This document shows, piece by piece, positions 25,219-43,592 of a stretch of DNA of 64,000 nucleotides (position 1 is the first letter of the stretch; each line of letters begins with the position of its first letter). Below the pieces are notes generated by a model. It was not told the origin of the DNA, searched no databases, and saw nothing but the letters and a program-made list of their open reading frames with translations. The stretch is taken from assembly GCA_019321725.1 (NCBI GenBank), contig CM033112.1, forward strand, positions 23,590,509 through 23,654,508, written 5' to 3'. The position numbers were made by a program, and so were the translations under genes. Source of the DNA: Paulownia fortunei. Taxonomy: Eukaryota > Streptophyta > Magnoliopsida > Lamiales > Paulowniaceae.

Positions 25219-25219
<1 letters not shown>
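25056..25219 (+). repeat. 72-bp near-perfect inverted repeat (long hairpin)
   Basis: The left arm 25056-25127 (TTGTATCTGATTAG... to ...CTCTTCAAAT) is the reverse complement of 25148-25219 except at two adjacent bases. A 20-nt loop separates the arms. In a plus-strand RNA those two positions are G.U wobbles, so all 72 bases could pair. On the minus strand they would be A/C mismatches. Structures like this arise from inverted duplication and can feed small-RNA production. No precursor gene, target or MITE target-site duplication is evident. Confidence 0.9.

Positions 25220-25254
<35 letters not shown>
25220..25254. repeat. (AT)n(AC)n microsatellite
   Basis: About nine AT units followed by eight AC units, directly next to the right arm of the hairpin. 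Confidence 0.85.
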
Positions 25255-26408
25255 TCGACTAAACAAACTACACAAAAGTGGCACATTAGTGTGGTGTGAA
25301 TGGATAGAATATTCCTAGCCATAACAAACAATGTCCCAATAGCAAAAGAAGCCAAACCATCCCACCATTTTGCAACTGCCAAACCTCTATCAACATCATT
25401 ATTTTATTTTATTTGATTTAATGCCTAACTGCCAAGGAACATTTTCATCTTGGTTCTTAAGATGCCACATCCGAAGATTACCAAACTATGGTGCTCTTAC
25501 TTCTAATCCTACTTAGTACTTAGCCCTGATTCTTGAAACAGCCCTTTTTTTATTTTCAAGGAAAATATATATCGCTCAACTGAAATATTTTCTTGAGTGC
25601 CAAGCATTTAATTTGCCCCAAGGTAGCATCTTTTTTTCTTTATTTTTGTTGTCTTTAAAGAAGTGCTATGGCTTCTATATGAACCCATTTGTTGCTAAGG
25701 CGGTTCTGTTAATGAGTTGCCATTACTTGAAATACTCCATTGTTCTACTTTATTCTGGTTCTTAACCGTCCCTTTTTTATTTCAACGAAAACAAAGCTGA
25801 ATCGAAAGCTTTCTCGAGCGCCCTCCACTTGATTTGCCCAAACTTAGTTTCTTTTTTCTTTCACAAATTTTTTCACGATTGGCTTTGTTTATGAGATGCA
25901 GCTACTTAGAATTTTTGTTTTCTGATGCAATTTCTGTAAGAAAAAGTATGCTTTCGAACAGAAAGTTGTGTACTTTCTTATGAGAACTTATGTTGGTTGC
26001 TAGTGTCTTCGTATGGGGGGAGGCTAAAGTTGTTATGTTGTTATATTTCTTCTCATTTATTTGGTTTTGCTTGGATTTCTTGGGTTTTTAAATTTTTTAT
26101 ATGATGAATGAAAAATTGAACTGAGTCTCCCCAGTTGAGGAAAGAAATTCATCTCATTTTTACATTGATAATTATTTAGGGAAGTGTTTTTGTTCTCGTT
26201 TTCATAGGTATAATTCTGAAGAGTTGATATGGGAGTATGGTTTGCTCCTGTTCTTTGACTTTTGAGTATTACTGTTACTATTTTGTGACATTCTTGATAT
26301 GGATGCTTATTGAATACTAATCAATGACATTTTGTAGTGGCAAGCTGCAGTTGCTGGAGCTGCTGGATTGTGACCACAGTTAGTTGGGAGAAATCTTAAA
26401 TTTGGAAG

Positions 26409-33277
<6,869 letters not shown>

Positions 33278-36200
33278 ATTCTTTTGCAACCATACAACGA
33301 ATGAATTCATGGAAGACCGAAGATAGGGATGCAGCATATATATACATGCCAGGCAACCAAGGCGACTCAAGAGAAATAGAAAGATATAAGAAAATTGTTA
33401 AGAGTTAATTTTTTAATGTTGAGGAAACATTTTAATTTGGCTATTCTTGTTGTAAGATCTTCAAAATGAATCTTCTTTAATTATAAAAAGCACTTCTTAT
33501 GCCATATGTAGTGTGTATTCTTTTTCATTCTCTCTAAGTGTTCTGTATCTTTCCCCTTCTAAGGTTCAAAGCTTTTTCAGCAGTCGGGCTCAAACCCAAA
33601 CCCAAACACAAGCATTTTAAAGCTAGCTATCTTTATCCTTATATTATGTTTTATATTTTAAACAATAATATAACCAGAATCTGCTGGTACGGTACTTGTG
33701 AGCGAGTGTTTGGAAGAGAGCCAAATTTGAATAAAATGCTTTTGTCCATAAAGAGAAAAAGGTTGCTGAAGAAATGGCCATGAAGAACAGCTACGAAAAG
33801 AAGTACTAGCTTTTCTGCCAACCTTAACACAGTAGAATCAATTTTTGCTAAACCAATTCTTTATTTCTAGATTGAATTTCGCAGGGCTGTCCCAAACCCT
33901 GCACCCTTTGGAACTCGACTTACTACTACTCATTTCATCTATTTACTTTCGTTGAACATAAATTAGATTCTAAAAATTTGTACAACAAAGATATATGTTG
34001 AAATTTCATCATGTTTTGAGCAAGCACAATATAACAAGTTCTCAGTGTGTGAACTTTGGTGCAATATTTTTCCAATTTTAATGGGTCGAAAAATCAAGAA
34101 ATGTCTGTTCAACGTCATATTCACAAAACCAGTCCTTTCCAAGTCAAAATTTTGTTTAACTAATAGTAAGGAATAAGCATTCTTTTCTATTGCCTCAAGA
34201 GAGTTAAGACACCATGTTCTACCTCATCTACTTTGCCATTTCCCCCTTCATAACCCTAAGAGGATTATTTCTAGTTTCTGACTTCAAAAATGCATTTTGA
34301 TAATTGATTAGGTTGGAAATAAACATCCACTCCCAATACTGTTCACACGGCCGACTAATACTACAACCTTCTGAGCGTGATAATAGCAGTTTTACTCAAA
34401 TTTTGATCGTTACAAGTCCTTCACTATATCACACCAATAAGCCAACCAGAGTTCAAATTCCTACATCACATGTTTGCCTCATGACTATTCCCGCAACAGG
34501 TTTGAATCCGAGACTAACATCCTTGCTTAAATCCAAAACAAATATTGTAATGAAAGAGTACGGAAACCTTGAGTTAAACAAAAAGAATTAACGTAAAGCC
34601 ATAGGCATTGCTTTTTGCACGTGATTTAGCTTTGGTCTAAGCTATTCCTTAAGCTCATATTTTTAAGTACTTAGTTCCAATATTTTAATTGTGAATAGAA
34701 GTTCACTAAATATTCAACTAATGGGATCAAAACCTAATATGCTAATATATAATTAACCAAAATATTTATATGCTTGCTTAGTTCTAACACAAACTTTTCA
34801 ACACTCTTGAAGGGGTAGTACACTGCATTTTCAACAAAAGATAAACTGACTGTGAAGCAATTTAGTCCAAGGAATGTTCTTGGAAATTGGTGTAAAACTT
34901 CAACCCCTTCATTTGTCCTTTTCTATTTTCTTTCTTTTGCCCTCTTCACTCAATTCATTGAATATGCTATACCTTTGTTTTAACAACCCTTTTTTTTTTT
35001 TTTTTTTTTTTTCTTTCAACTTGATCTGTACAAATAGTATGGGGAAATGTTGCTACTTGTGTTCAAATTTTGGGATAAAAAGTGAAAGGATATGTAGGAA
35101 TGTAACCTAGAAAAAAGAAAATGTTAGCACCGACTTTGTGAAGTTCTAAGATTTTTAATATTTGAATGGTTCCAAGATATATTGTTAGTGATCTATTTTT
35201 GAATTGGAAAAGTATGAGTAAAGTGATCAAGGTTTAAAGAATGTGGCACTAAGAAAATTGATTACAATTTTGATTTAGTTCAAGCGAGATATTATGTTTT
35301 GGATATGTGAAATGGGTAATCGCTGTGGTCAAAAAGGGCCAAATACGATGATTATGTTCAAATTAAGTGATTTAATTGAGGTTTCAAAACTCTAGAGAAT
35401 CACAAAAATAACTTGATGATTTTTGAGCCTCATTATTTTCTTCACACTATGTAGGTTTTGTTATAGGATATCATATCTAATTATTAATTGAATGGTATAT
35501 ATTCTGTGTAATGATACACTTGATTGCTTTATTAAATAAACAAACAATGAGGGCCATCTAATTGTTAAATTAACCATCAATAAAACAGTAAATACCTTCT
35601 AATTATTTATTTACACCCATTAAGTGTTACAATGAGATTGGTCACTCAATCACACCCACTAACATGAATGAATTATACCCATAATTAATCAATTATAGTG
35701 GGTGGATTTGAGTAGATTAATGGGTGTGACATGTGAATGAATTTTACCTATGAGATTCTTCATATAACAAGGAAAGATGGGAAATCATTGAATGGCATAT
35801 CATTAATTTTCAAATGTTATTCTTAACAACTTATGAATACAAGCTAACGAGTTCTTGTTTAAATGGTAAAATTGAATTGTATGCCCATGATATAGTGTTT
35901 GATGATTGATATATTGATATAATGATGTGTAATTGATTCATTAAAAAAAAAGAAAAAAGAAAAACTTATGAATATGAAACACTTAATTCCCACCAAATTG
36001 GGCAACATCTGGGCACAACTCACCTATTTTCTCTCAATCCTTTATAGCCTAAGGTTTCCAGGACTTGAAGGCAGCAGTCACTCACCAATCTTAAGTTAGG
36101 AACTAGGAATCACCAAAAATTGTTAAGACAGTAAGGAAAAACCAAAAAAAAAAAAAAAAAAAAAAAAACCCTTAAAGAACACAAATGACCTAATTTTAAA

Positions 36201-38470
36201 ATTCATGGTCATGATTAGCATAATTACAGCTGTGCTATCTTAAGATTGTGGTCTTATATAAATACATAGACACCACAAAAAAAAAATAAAAAATAAAAAA
36301 TGAGCAGATTCTCATAGTGTCTATGTATAATTTTGTTTTTCAAAGAGATTGAACAGGTGAATCTATAGGGATTTAGGTTGTCTGAAGATCAAATCACTTT
36401 AGAATTGGTCACATAGAATACAAAGATTATCAAATCTGACAGCCCACATGCCAGAAAACTATTATCCTTGAGGGTTGTTTGTGGGAGTTAAGAGATTGTG
36501 TCAATCAGCATTTCAATCTTATTTCTTAGGCCCTACAGTTAAAATTTCCTAAACAAAAGCCACATACAGATTGCATCTGTATAGGAACATTGAACTTGAA
36601 ATTTAATATTCCTAAGATTTGGATTGTGAAGTGGCATTGAGGTTGTTGAAGATCTTATATTGTTAGGTCGTTATATGTTCAACAACACATGCTTGTAACG
36701 GGCTCCAACTCTTCCATATTTTCAGATTGTATATTAATTTTCACTTCATTATCAGAATTGTTAGATAATTTTATGTACTATTAGGTCAAAAAAACTTTGT
36801 GTCTATGTCGTTCATGTACGATATATATCCACACAAACCAAACCTTTGGACTTAAATACTCCCTTCATACCAAAAAATTGACCCCTTACTAATGCTGATT
36901 GGTCAATTTGATTATTTCTCTAGTGGAATGATAAATAATCTAGTGATTTTTTTTAAAAAAAATTAATTGAGTAATATTAAATAAATAATAAATATTAAAA
37001 TTTAGAAGTTAAGTCGTGTCAAAATTATAAAAATAAAATCAATATAAACGTTAATTAAAAATTCAAGAATTTGACTTTATATAGTAGCAAAATAAGTAAT
37101 ATTTTGGGACAAATAGAGTATATAGAATTCATAGTTTATTTTGATGTATCCATCAAAGCATATTGTTGATGATAGTTTTTATCATTTCAACATGATTTCT
37201 TTTTTTTTTTTCTTGAAAATGTTGGCATAGGTCTAGATGGTGAAATAAAAAATAAAATATCATGGAACAGAAATTATTCAGCCCTAAAATACATATACAT
37301 GACAAATATTTAAATATAACGTGTCCAATTTAGGAAATTTTCAGATTCCATCTCTTTTAAGGGCTAATAATTTGCTAAATAGAGTTCTCAAAGACCTATT
37401 ATTAGTTGGATTTAACAATTCAAGCACATTAAAGATATCTTGTAATTTATTAATTTCCTATTGGTCGGGATTTTCGGGGTGCGCCACAAAATGTTTGGAC
37501 AAAATGTTTGTTCAACACTCTCACGTTGTATGGAAGTTGGAACAAAACAAACTGTATATACTCAATTTATGGCATGCAATAATGCAAATTTTCTAACATG
37601 TCACTAAATTTTTTTGGCAAGCTTAGAATATCACTCTAAATTAGAATTTTTATTTTTATTTTCATGTAATTTATGGAGGAGTCAAAATTTTCAATTTCGA
37701 GGGGAAAATGAGAAAGGGGTTTGCAAAAACTACTAATTTAAATAATATTACATATTGAAAAATGAAAAAAATGTCTGACTTTACCCTCTATCCTCTAGGT
37801 GCAAGAGCATGAGCAAAAGAAACTATTTAAGAGACTTTTTAAATGGTATTTTGAATTATGATATTGATTTTTTCATAATAAGAATATAATAAGCACGAAA
37901 TCACACAAAAGAGGTTCAAACCCATGGAAGTTAGATATTCAATTCAAAAAAATATAAATGGATATACAATTAATCAAATCGTCAAGTAAAAACAAGTAAA
38001 ATCAAATTTGGATATTCCAATAATAAATAAATTTATATTATAATAATAAAGATAATAATGTTATATGCACAAAATAATTTTTTTTTTAAAATCAACCTAA
38101 AAATCCGTGCCACCATGGAACCAATTAAACCTGCCGGCTATCCGACACACTGTCCCATAATCACTCGCCTTTGCCTTGTCCTGATTTAAACAACCCTCCA
38201 TTTCTAACGCAATCTTTACCCCTTTTCTAATCCTTCTATCACTCCAATACACCTCATTATTCCAATCATCCCTTCAATCCCAATTCACTTCCACCTCATT
38301 TTTTACAAGAAAAATTCACTTCCCACGTTCACACCCCCTATAAAAAAATGAAAATAAATAAAAAGATTACATTTTTTACTCTAAATTTGCTACAATTTCC
38401 CATGCAGATCCATCAATTTTCGAACCTGACCACGTACATCCCTACTTTACAAACCTAGTCAACTTCAAGT
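33278..38470. other. 5.2-kb spacer between PDS and the DVL peptide gene
   Basis: The PDS 3' UTR occupies the first few hundred bases. The rest is AT-rich with a 28-nt poly-T tract near 34988, a poly-A tract near 36145, a small 12-bp-arm hairpin (36262-36328) and a Stowaway-like MITE (36859-37118). No convincing protein gene was seen; short ORFs lack domains. Confidence 0.6.
36859..37118. mobile_element. Stowaway-like MITE
   Basis: A 260-bp AT-rich element beginning CTCCCTTCATACCAAAAA and ending TTTTGGGACAAATAGAG. The ends are imperfect terminal inverted repeats. They resemble the Stowaway/mariner consensus CTCCCTCCGTCCCAAAA. It is flanked by TA on each side (36857-36858 and 37119-37120), the expected target-site duplication. 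There is no coding capacity, as normal for a MITE. Confidence 0.75.
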
Positions 38471-38472
38471 GC

Positions 38473-38480
38473 TATAAATA
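38473..38480 (+). promoter_or_regulatory. TATA box of the DVL peptide gene
   Basis: TATAAATA about 140 bp upstream of the small-peptide start codon. The spacing allows a 5' UTR of roughly 110 nt. Confidence 0.55.
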
Positions 38481-38619
38481 TTGAACCCCTATTGCCAATT
38501 TTCCTCAAGGGTCCAGCTCCATTAAGTTGTGAGCTTTTTTTTCCCAAACTCTTGCTATTTTTCTCGGGTTCATTTCTTCTTCTATATTCCAATCTCCAAA
38601 GCTTAGAAAGAAAAAAGAA

Positions 38620-38799
38620 ATGGCTGAGTTGCAATTCAAGAACAATGGTGTTTATGCTTCTTCAAAAAGATCATCATCAAAGAGCAATGGCTTCACAAGA
38701 AAATGTGCTTCTTTAGTTAAGGAACAACGAGCCCGGATTTATATTCTCCGCCGTTGCGCCACCATGCTGCTGTGTTGGTACATCCAAGGAGATGATTGA
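38620..38799 (+). CDS. DEVIL/ROTUNDIFOLIA4-like (DVL/RTFL) small polypeptide
   Basis: A 59-aa single-exon gene. After a Ser/Lys-rich N-terminus (MAELQFKNNGVYASSKRSSS), the conserved DVL/RTFL core follows from about residue 29. It contains GFTRKCASLVKEQRARIYIL and then RRCATMLLCWYIQ, ending GDD. The family acts at the plasma membrane. When overexpressed in Arabidopsis, members limit polar cell proliferation and shorten lateral organs. The core matches the family closely by eye. It has a TATA box 140 bp upstream and a (TA)n repeat in the presumed 3' UTR. The gene falls below a 60-residue ORF cut-off, so automated annotation easily misses it. From memory, Arabidopsis RTFL9 and RTFL10 sit beside SRF6 and OBL1, which supports the call. 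Confidence 0.92.
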   Translation: MAELQFKNNGVYASSKRSSSKSNGFTRKCASLVKEQRARIYILRRCATMLLCWYIQGDD

Positions 38800-38862
38800 G
38801 CTAAAAAGAAAAGAAAAAAAAAAACCCTTTATTTTTCACCAAGAATATCATCATCCTATCTA

Positions 38863-38864
<2 letters not shown>

Positions 38865-38901
<37 letters not shown>
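38865..38901. repeat. (TA)n microsatellite in DVL 3' UTR
   Basis: About 18 TA units about 70 bp after the DVL stop codon, just beyond a TCTATCTATC-like stretch. Confidence 0.85.
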
Positions 38902-38904
<3 letters not shown>

Positions 38905-40312
38905 CATCTCCAAAATTTCCCTTTTTCTATAATTTCTTGAACCCAAATTTTGGTAGCCTCTCGGACGTCAAAAGTTCAAGAAAATGGCTCATTAGCAAGA
39001 ATGGATGCCCGGATTGTTTTCTTTTCTTTTCTTTTCTTTTTGACCTCTCCAATGGCTTCTTTTGTGGTAGTCCAATAGATATAGTTCTCTCCTTGATAAA
39101 ATGCCATTTTTTTATTTTTTTTTAACCTAAATGGTTTAATTCCATTAGGGTTTTTTTTTGGCAAAGGTGAGAATTATAAACATGGAGGCTACACTATAGT
39201 TGAAGCTTTTTATGACAAACCGGACTTCTTGAAGAGCTAATGATGCAGAAATGAGGGGAATTTTCGAACGACGAAAAGTTCAAGTGATTGAGGTGGCTGC
39301 TGGGGACTGGAGAATGTAATGTAAATGGCTCTATATATGTATATCAGTACATGTTACCATCTTGTGTAATTTTTCCCTCCTTTGTATGCTTTAATTTAGC
39401 AAAAATAAAATGCATTGTCATGTAATAAATTGGGAGGTGTCAGGAATTACAAGTAATGTAATTTATTGGAATAAATTTTTATGATGTTTTTATACATATT
39501 GTTTGCTACTTAAGTAGTTGTGTTTTATTATAAAAATCAAATTAATGTAAGAAATAATAGGGTGATTATCATTCATCACAACCCTTTTACTAATAATTAA
39601 GGAAATGCTTGTTAATTTCAATAATATGTATGTTTTATATATATATATATATATACAAACTATTATATATATTTTCACTAGGAAAAATAAAATAATACCC
39701 CCACATCTAGCTATAGTATATTAATTGGTATATATACACCACAAAAATTCCAATTAAACCAGGATGTAAGCATGGAAAAAGAAAACTATAGGTCATGAAA
39801 AAACTAATAAATAATTACAATCTCATTTTCTTAATTATGGTTTAAATTTCTTTACTTGAAGGTTTCTTCTGTAATGCATGTTTATTTGTCCGAAGAAGAA
39901 ATCAAAGAAAGAATAATTGGATTGAGTCAAATGTGAGTGTAAGATTCTATGTCGTGGGATGGGCAAACCCGCTTTGTCCGCTGCATCTGCCTCTGTAAAA
40001 TGCTGTCTAATATGTATATGTATATATAGATCAAAGAATATTAATTTGTGAAATATATCTATTAATTTAATTTGCTAGCTAGCTCATGCCTTATACTGTT
40101 ATAGTATGTATGAATTTTTAATTTTAAGTCATACATTTGACAACCATGGGTTTTGGGATTATATTCTCACAAGTCAATGAGTTTAAACCCCACTTCTTTC
40201 ATGCAAGTTACATATTCATATATATTTTAGTTACATTTCATTTTGTTAATATTTATATTTTAGGTAGCTAGCGTGTAATATATACACATAAACACACAAC
40301 ATACGTATTATT

Positions 40313-40500
40313 GTGGTGGAGGGTTGGATATCTCACATTGATGTGGAATGATGAAACAGTGTGTTTATAAGCTTGGGGTTCACCCTAATCTATCATGAGG
40401 CCTTTTGAAATCGTGAGTAATTCGATCGAACGAATGCGTCTTGACGACAGAGCGGATAATATCGTGGTAGGACACTATCGATTTTAACCACATCACGTAT
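40313..40500. repeat. Possible LTR-type repeat fragment
   Basis: A stretch more GC-rich than its surroundings. It contains GGTTGGATATCTCACATTGA, GCTTGGGGTTCACCC and AGCGGATAATATCG. The phrasing resembles sequence I recall near the ends of plant LTR elements. No termini or target-site duplication were found, so this is tentative. Confidence 0.3.
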
Positions 40501-41660
40501 ATACATACATATAAACACAAAAAGATGCAGTGAAAGGGACTGGACGTGACAGCTGCAAGTAAACATAATTTTAATTACAAATATGGAGTTTTAAAATTTC
40601 TTCTTTTAATGACAAAATTGCCCCTCTATGCAAGTCAAAACGTCTATTTTGTATCTGAATTATTTTACTTTCTTCACCTATTTCCGTTGGTTTTCTCATG
40701 CTTTTATATTATTTTTTTCTGAAAATGTTTAATTTTTTTTTTCTTCATTTTGAGATTCAAATGCTTTATTTTGAAATTTCTTTGTTCCTTTCTTTTGGGT
40801 GTTGGCGGATCAAATTATCAATACAAAGCCCCAGTACTGATTTAACTTTAGAATTTTGTTTCTTTTTCCTATCTGCAATTACGTAGCTTATTTTAGTCAA
40901 TAAAGTTTTATTTTTTAAAGATTTAAATTAAAATTTTTGAAGCCATATAATTCCCATGAAATTATTATTGATTTCCAGTGCGAATTAAAAAAACAAAAAA
41001 TGAAGTTTCAATTGAATATCAAAGTACAAATAACGAAATAATTTGATGATAACAGTAATGAATTTAAAAATTACAGAAACTTATATTTAAAAATTAATAT
41101 TACTTTGGGCGGGCTTGGAGCAGACCAAAGCCCACCATGCCAACTTGTTAGTGGCTTTTAAAATCGTGCCATATTATATTGAATTGTATTAGACTGTATC
41201 GAATTTAAGGAGTTTTTTTTTAAAAAAAAAAATTAAAAATAAATGAATTGGTATCAATATTTATTATCATACTGAAAATTTTGGCATTGTTTCGATTCTA
41301 GTAATATAATATCAAAAAATACCGTACTGTTATATATTTAATATACAAGGATTTTTTTCTATGTCTAAAGAAACTTTAAAGTTCTCTTTTTAAATTTAAG
41401 AGTATGAAATACTATTAATATATTTAATATACAAGGATTTTTTCTTAGTAGCAGCAAGTTTTACATCTCATCCAATTCAAAAACCAACCAAATACATCTA
41501 CAAACTGATTTTGCTCCATTGTCATCATTAAGTGCAAAGAAAGAGTGATTTGATTAAAACGAAGTATTTCTGTTTTCAAAATATCTAAAGAAAAAGAAAA
41601 AAGAAAAAAGAAAAAGAAAGCAATATATCAAATAGAAAAAACGCTTTAATTTCCTCTAAA

Positions 41661-43592
41661 CGCTTTTAATATCTTCCATTGCAACGGTCGCTCTCCTTCT
41701 TCCCATTTCCCTCCATGATTTCAACCGAAATTCGAAGTATCAAACCAACCAAACCCTAATTACTCGGTTAAACTCTCACATTTCATGCCCTAAAGTTGAA
41801 AGTACTCGGGCTTTTTCTCATTCTCTTGAAAAGAATGGATTTTAGGCTTAGCGCGAAGATTTGAGGTTTTGCACTATGTTTTACTTCCCTTCTCGTTCCG
41901 CGTTTTTGGTACTTTATGTGCTTTTGTCACCACCATCACCCCCTGCTTGTGGAAATATCTAAAGGGATTAGGGTTAGTTTTTTTGGCTGGAACTAAATTG
42001 AGCTCTCACATGATTCATAGAAATGGCATTTTTTTGTTTTTTGGGCATAATTTCATCTTATCTAAAAGGTATGTGAGAAATTGAATTTTGGAGCTGAGAA
42101 ATGGTGTCATCCAATCTTTTTGAGGTTTTTAAGTCATTACTGTTCAAAAGATTTGGTTCTTTAAAATCTTGAGCATTAGTTCTTCATTCTGTCAGAATCC
42201 TGGCTGTTGAGAAATGATAAGTGTCACCAGTTAGGCCATATTTTTTTCCACCACTCCTTTCTTTAGTAATATTTTGTTAGAATAGGAATCGGCAGTATTG
42301 AAATCAGTTATATGGATTTCATGAATTCTCTCTGACCAAGATGTAGTGAATACTTGATGTTTTATTTTCCGAATATATTTGTTCATTAATTGTGACTTTC
42401 TTCAGTACACTGTTGACAAGTCTCGAATGTTTCAGATACCCCATAAATATTGTCGCACTATATCAGTAAGTGTAAATTAGATTTTGAATCCTTTGTGTTT
42501 CTGATTCAGAAAATGGACTGTACAAGAGAAGTAACTACATGGTACTGGTGGCGAATTTCCTCAAAAGGCAAATAGTTTGATGCCCTTGAATTTAGGATGG
42601 CACTGTAGCTTATAGATAGAGGGAGGTAACAGTGGCGTACTGCAGTTGTTTACTTCTCAAAGTTAAATTTAATATATTGTGTGGTGTTAGAGGACTTTGC
42701 AGGTGATGAAAAGGTGCAAAGTTCTGCACATTGCTTTCTTTATTGGGATAACATAAACAAAAGAATAGCAGTAACTCTTTACCTATCAGAAAACAAAAAA
42801 GATCACTAGCAAGTTTGTGGTCGTTATCTTTTTATAGGATTTGATTCGGAGGAACAACTTTGATTTGGAATTCATTGTGAAAGGCAATTAGCAAGTTGAC
42901 AATTTGAGATGTAAAACAATAGTTTCAACCGAGCAAACCTCTGGGACCTCTTTGCTAAAATGTATAGGAAGCCTTTGGATTCCATTTAAGTAATGTGAAT
43001 TTTATAATTCTTCAGCAATTTCATTTCTCTTATTCTGGAGCATATTTAAGAGATTAGAGTTTTTTGTCATATACCTTTGTGCTTTAGTTCTTTGTTTAGT
43101 TGAACACTGAAAGTAGGGGAACAGTTGTTCTTTTTGTTTTAATACGATTCTACATGATATGTGGGAAGCACCCAGCTAATATTTATGTAATTGGGTGCTA
43201 CATTGCTATTATCATGACCAGAAAGAATTCCCAAGCTTCGTAATTGTGCCTGTAAATTCATTTTGCAGTGGAAATTAAAATTCATGTCTAAATTGATGAA
43301 GTTATTGTTTCACATGTAAAATTGGTACTTTCAGTTACTCCTGTTTAATATTTCAATAGCTCTACCTCCTCAGTACTCAGTCAAATGTCTGTTCAATGCA
43401 TGTACTATGATTCCATGCTTGAATTTCTTTGGATGCAAAATTTATCTCTGTACAACTTAGAATACTCATTACATAAATCTCTGCTTTTGAAGGGGAAAAA
43501 ATGCCTACAAAGATGACTGATTGTAGAATTATGTTGGCATGACATCCATATCAACAACAAATTCAGAGTCCTGTATTTATGTGCTGTTCCCC
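41661..43592. other. Region downstream of PSY1R with leader-like sequence
   Basis: At about 41670-42070 the plus strand looks like a 5' leader: CT-rich sequence, AAACCCTAA telo-box, then a good donor AAAG|GTATGTGAG near 42069. No long open frame follows before the antisense PSY1R gene. It may be a noncoding transcript, a decayed gene or chance. Confidence 0.35.

Larger units (their letters stand above)
23991..26336. other. Lipase 3' UTR, spacer and PDS upstream region
   Basis: Contains the lipase 3' UTR, AT-rich spacer, a long near-perfect inverted repeat (25056-25219) and a TA/CA microsatellite (25220-25254). The last part probably includes the PDS promoter and a 5' UTR intron ending at a TTTTGTAG acceptor near 26337. 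No other coding sequence was seen. Confidence 0.6.
38800..41660. other. DVL 3' UTR and AT-rich spacer
   Basis: Includes the DVL 3' UTR (probably to about 39430), a (TA)n microsatellite, and a possible repeat fragment at 40313-40500. No coding exon was recognised. Confidence 0.55.
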
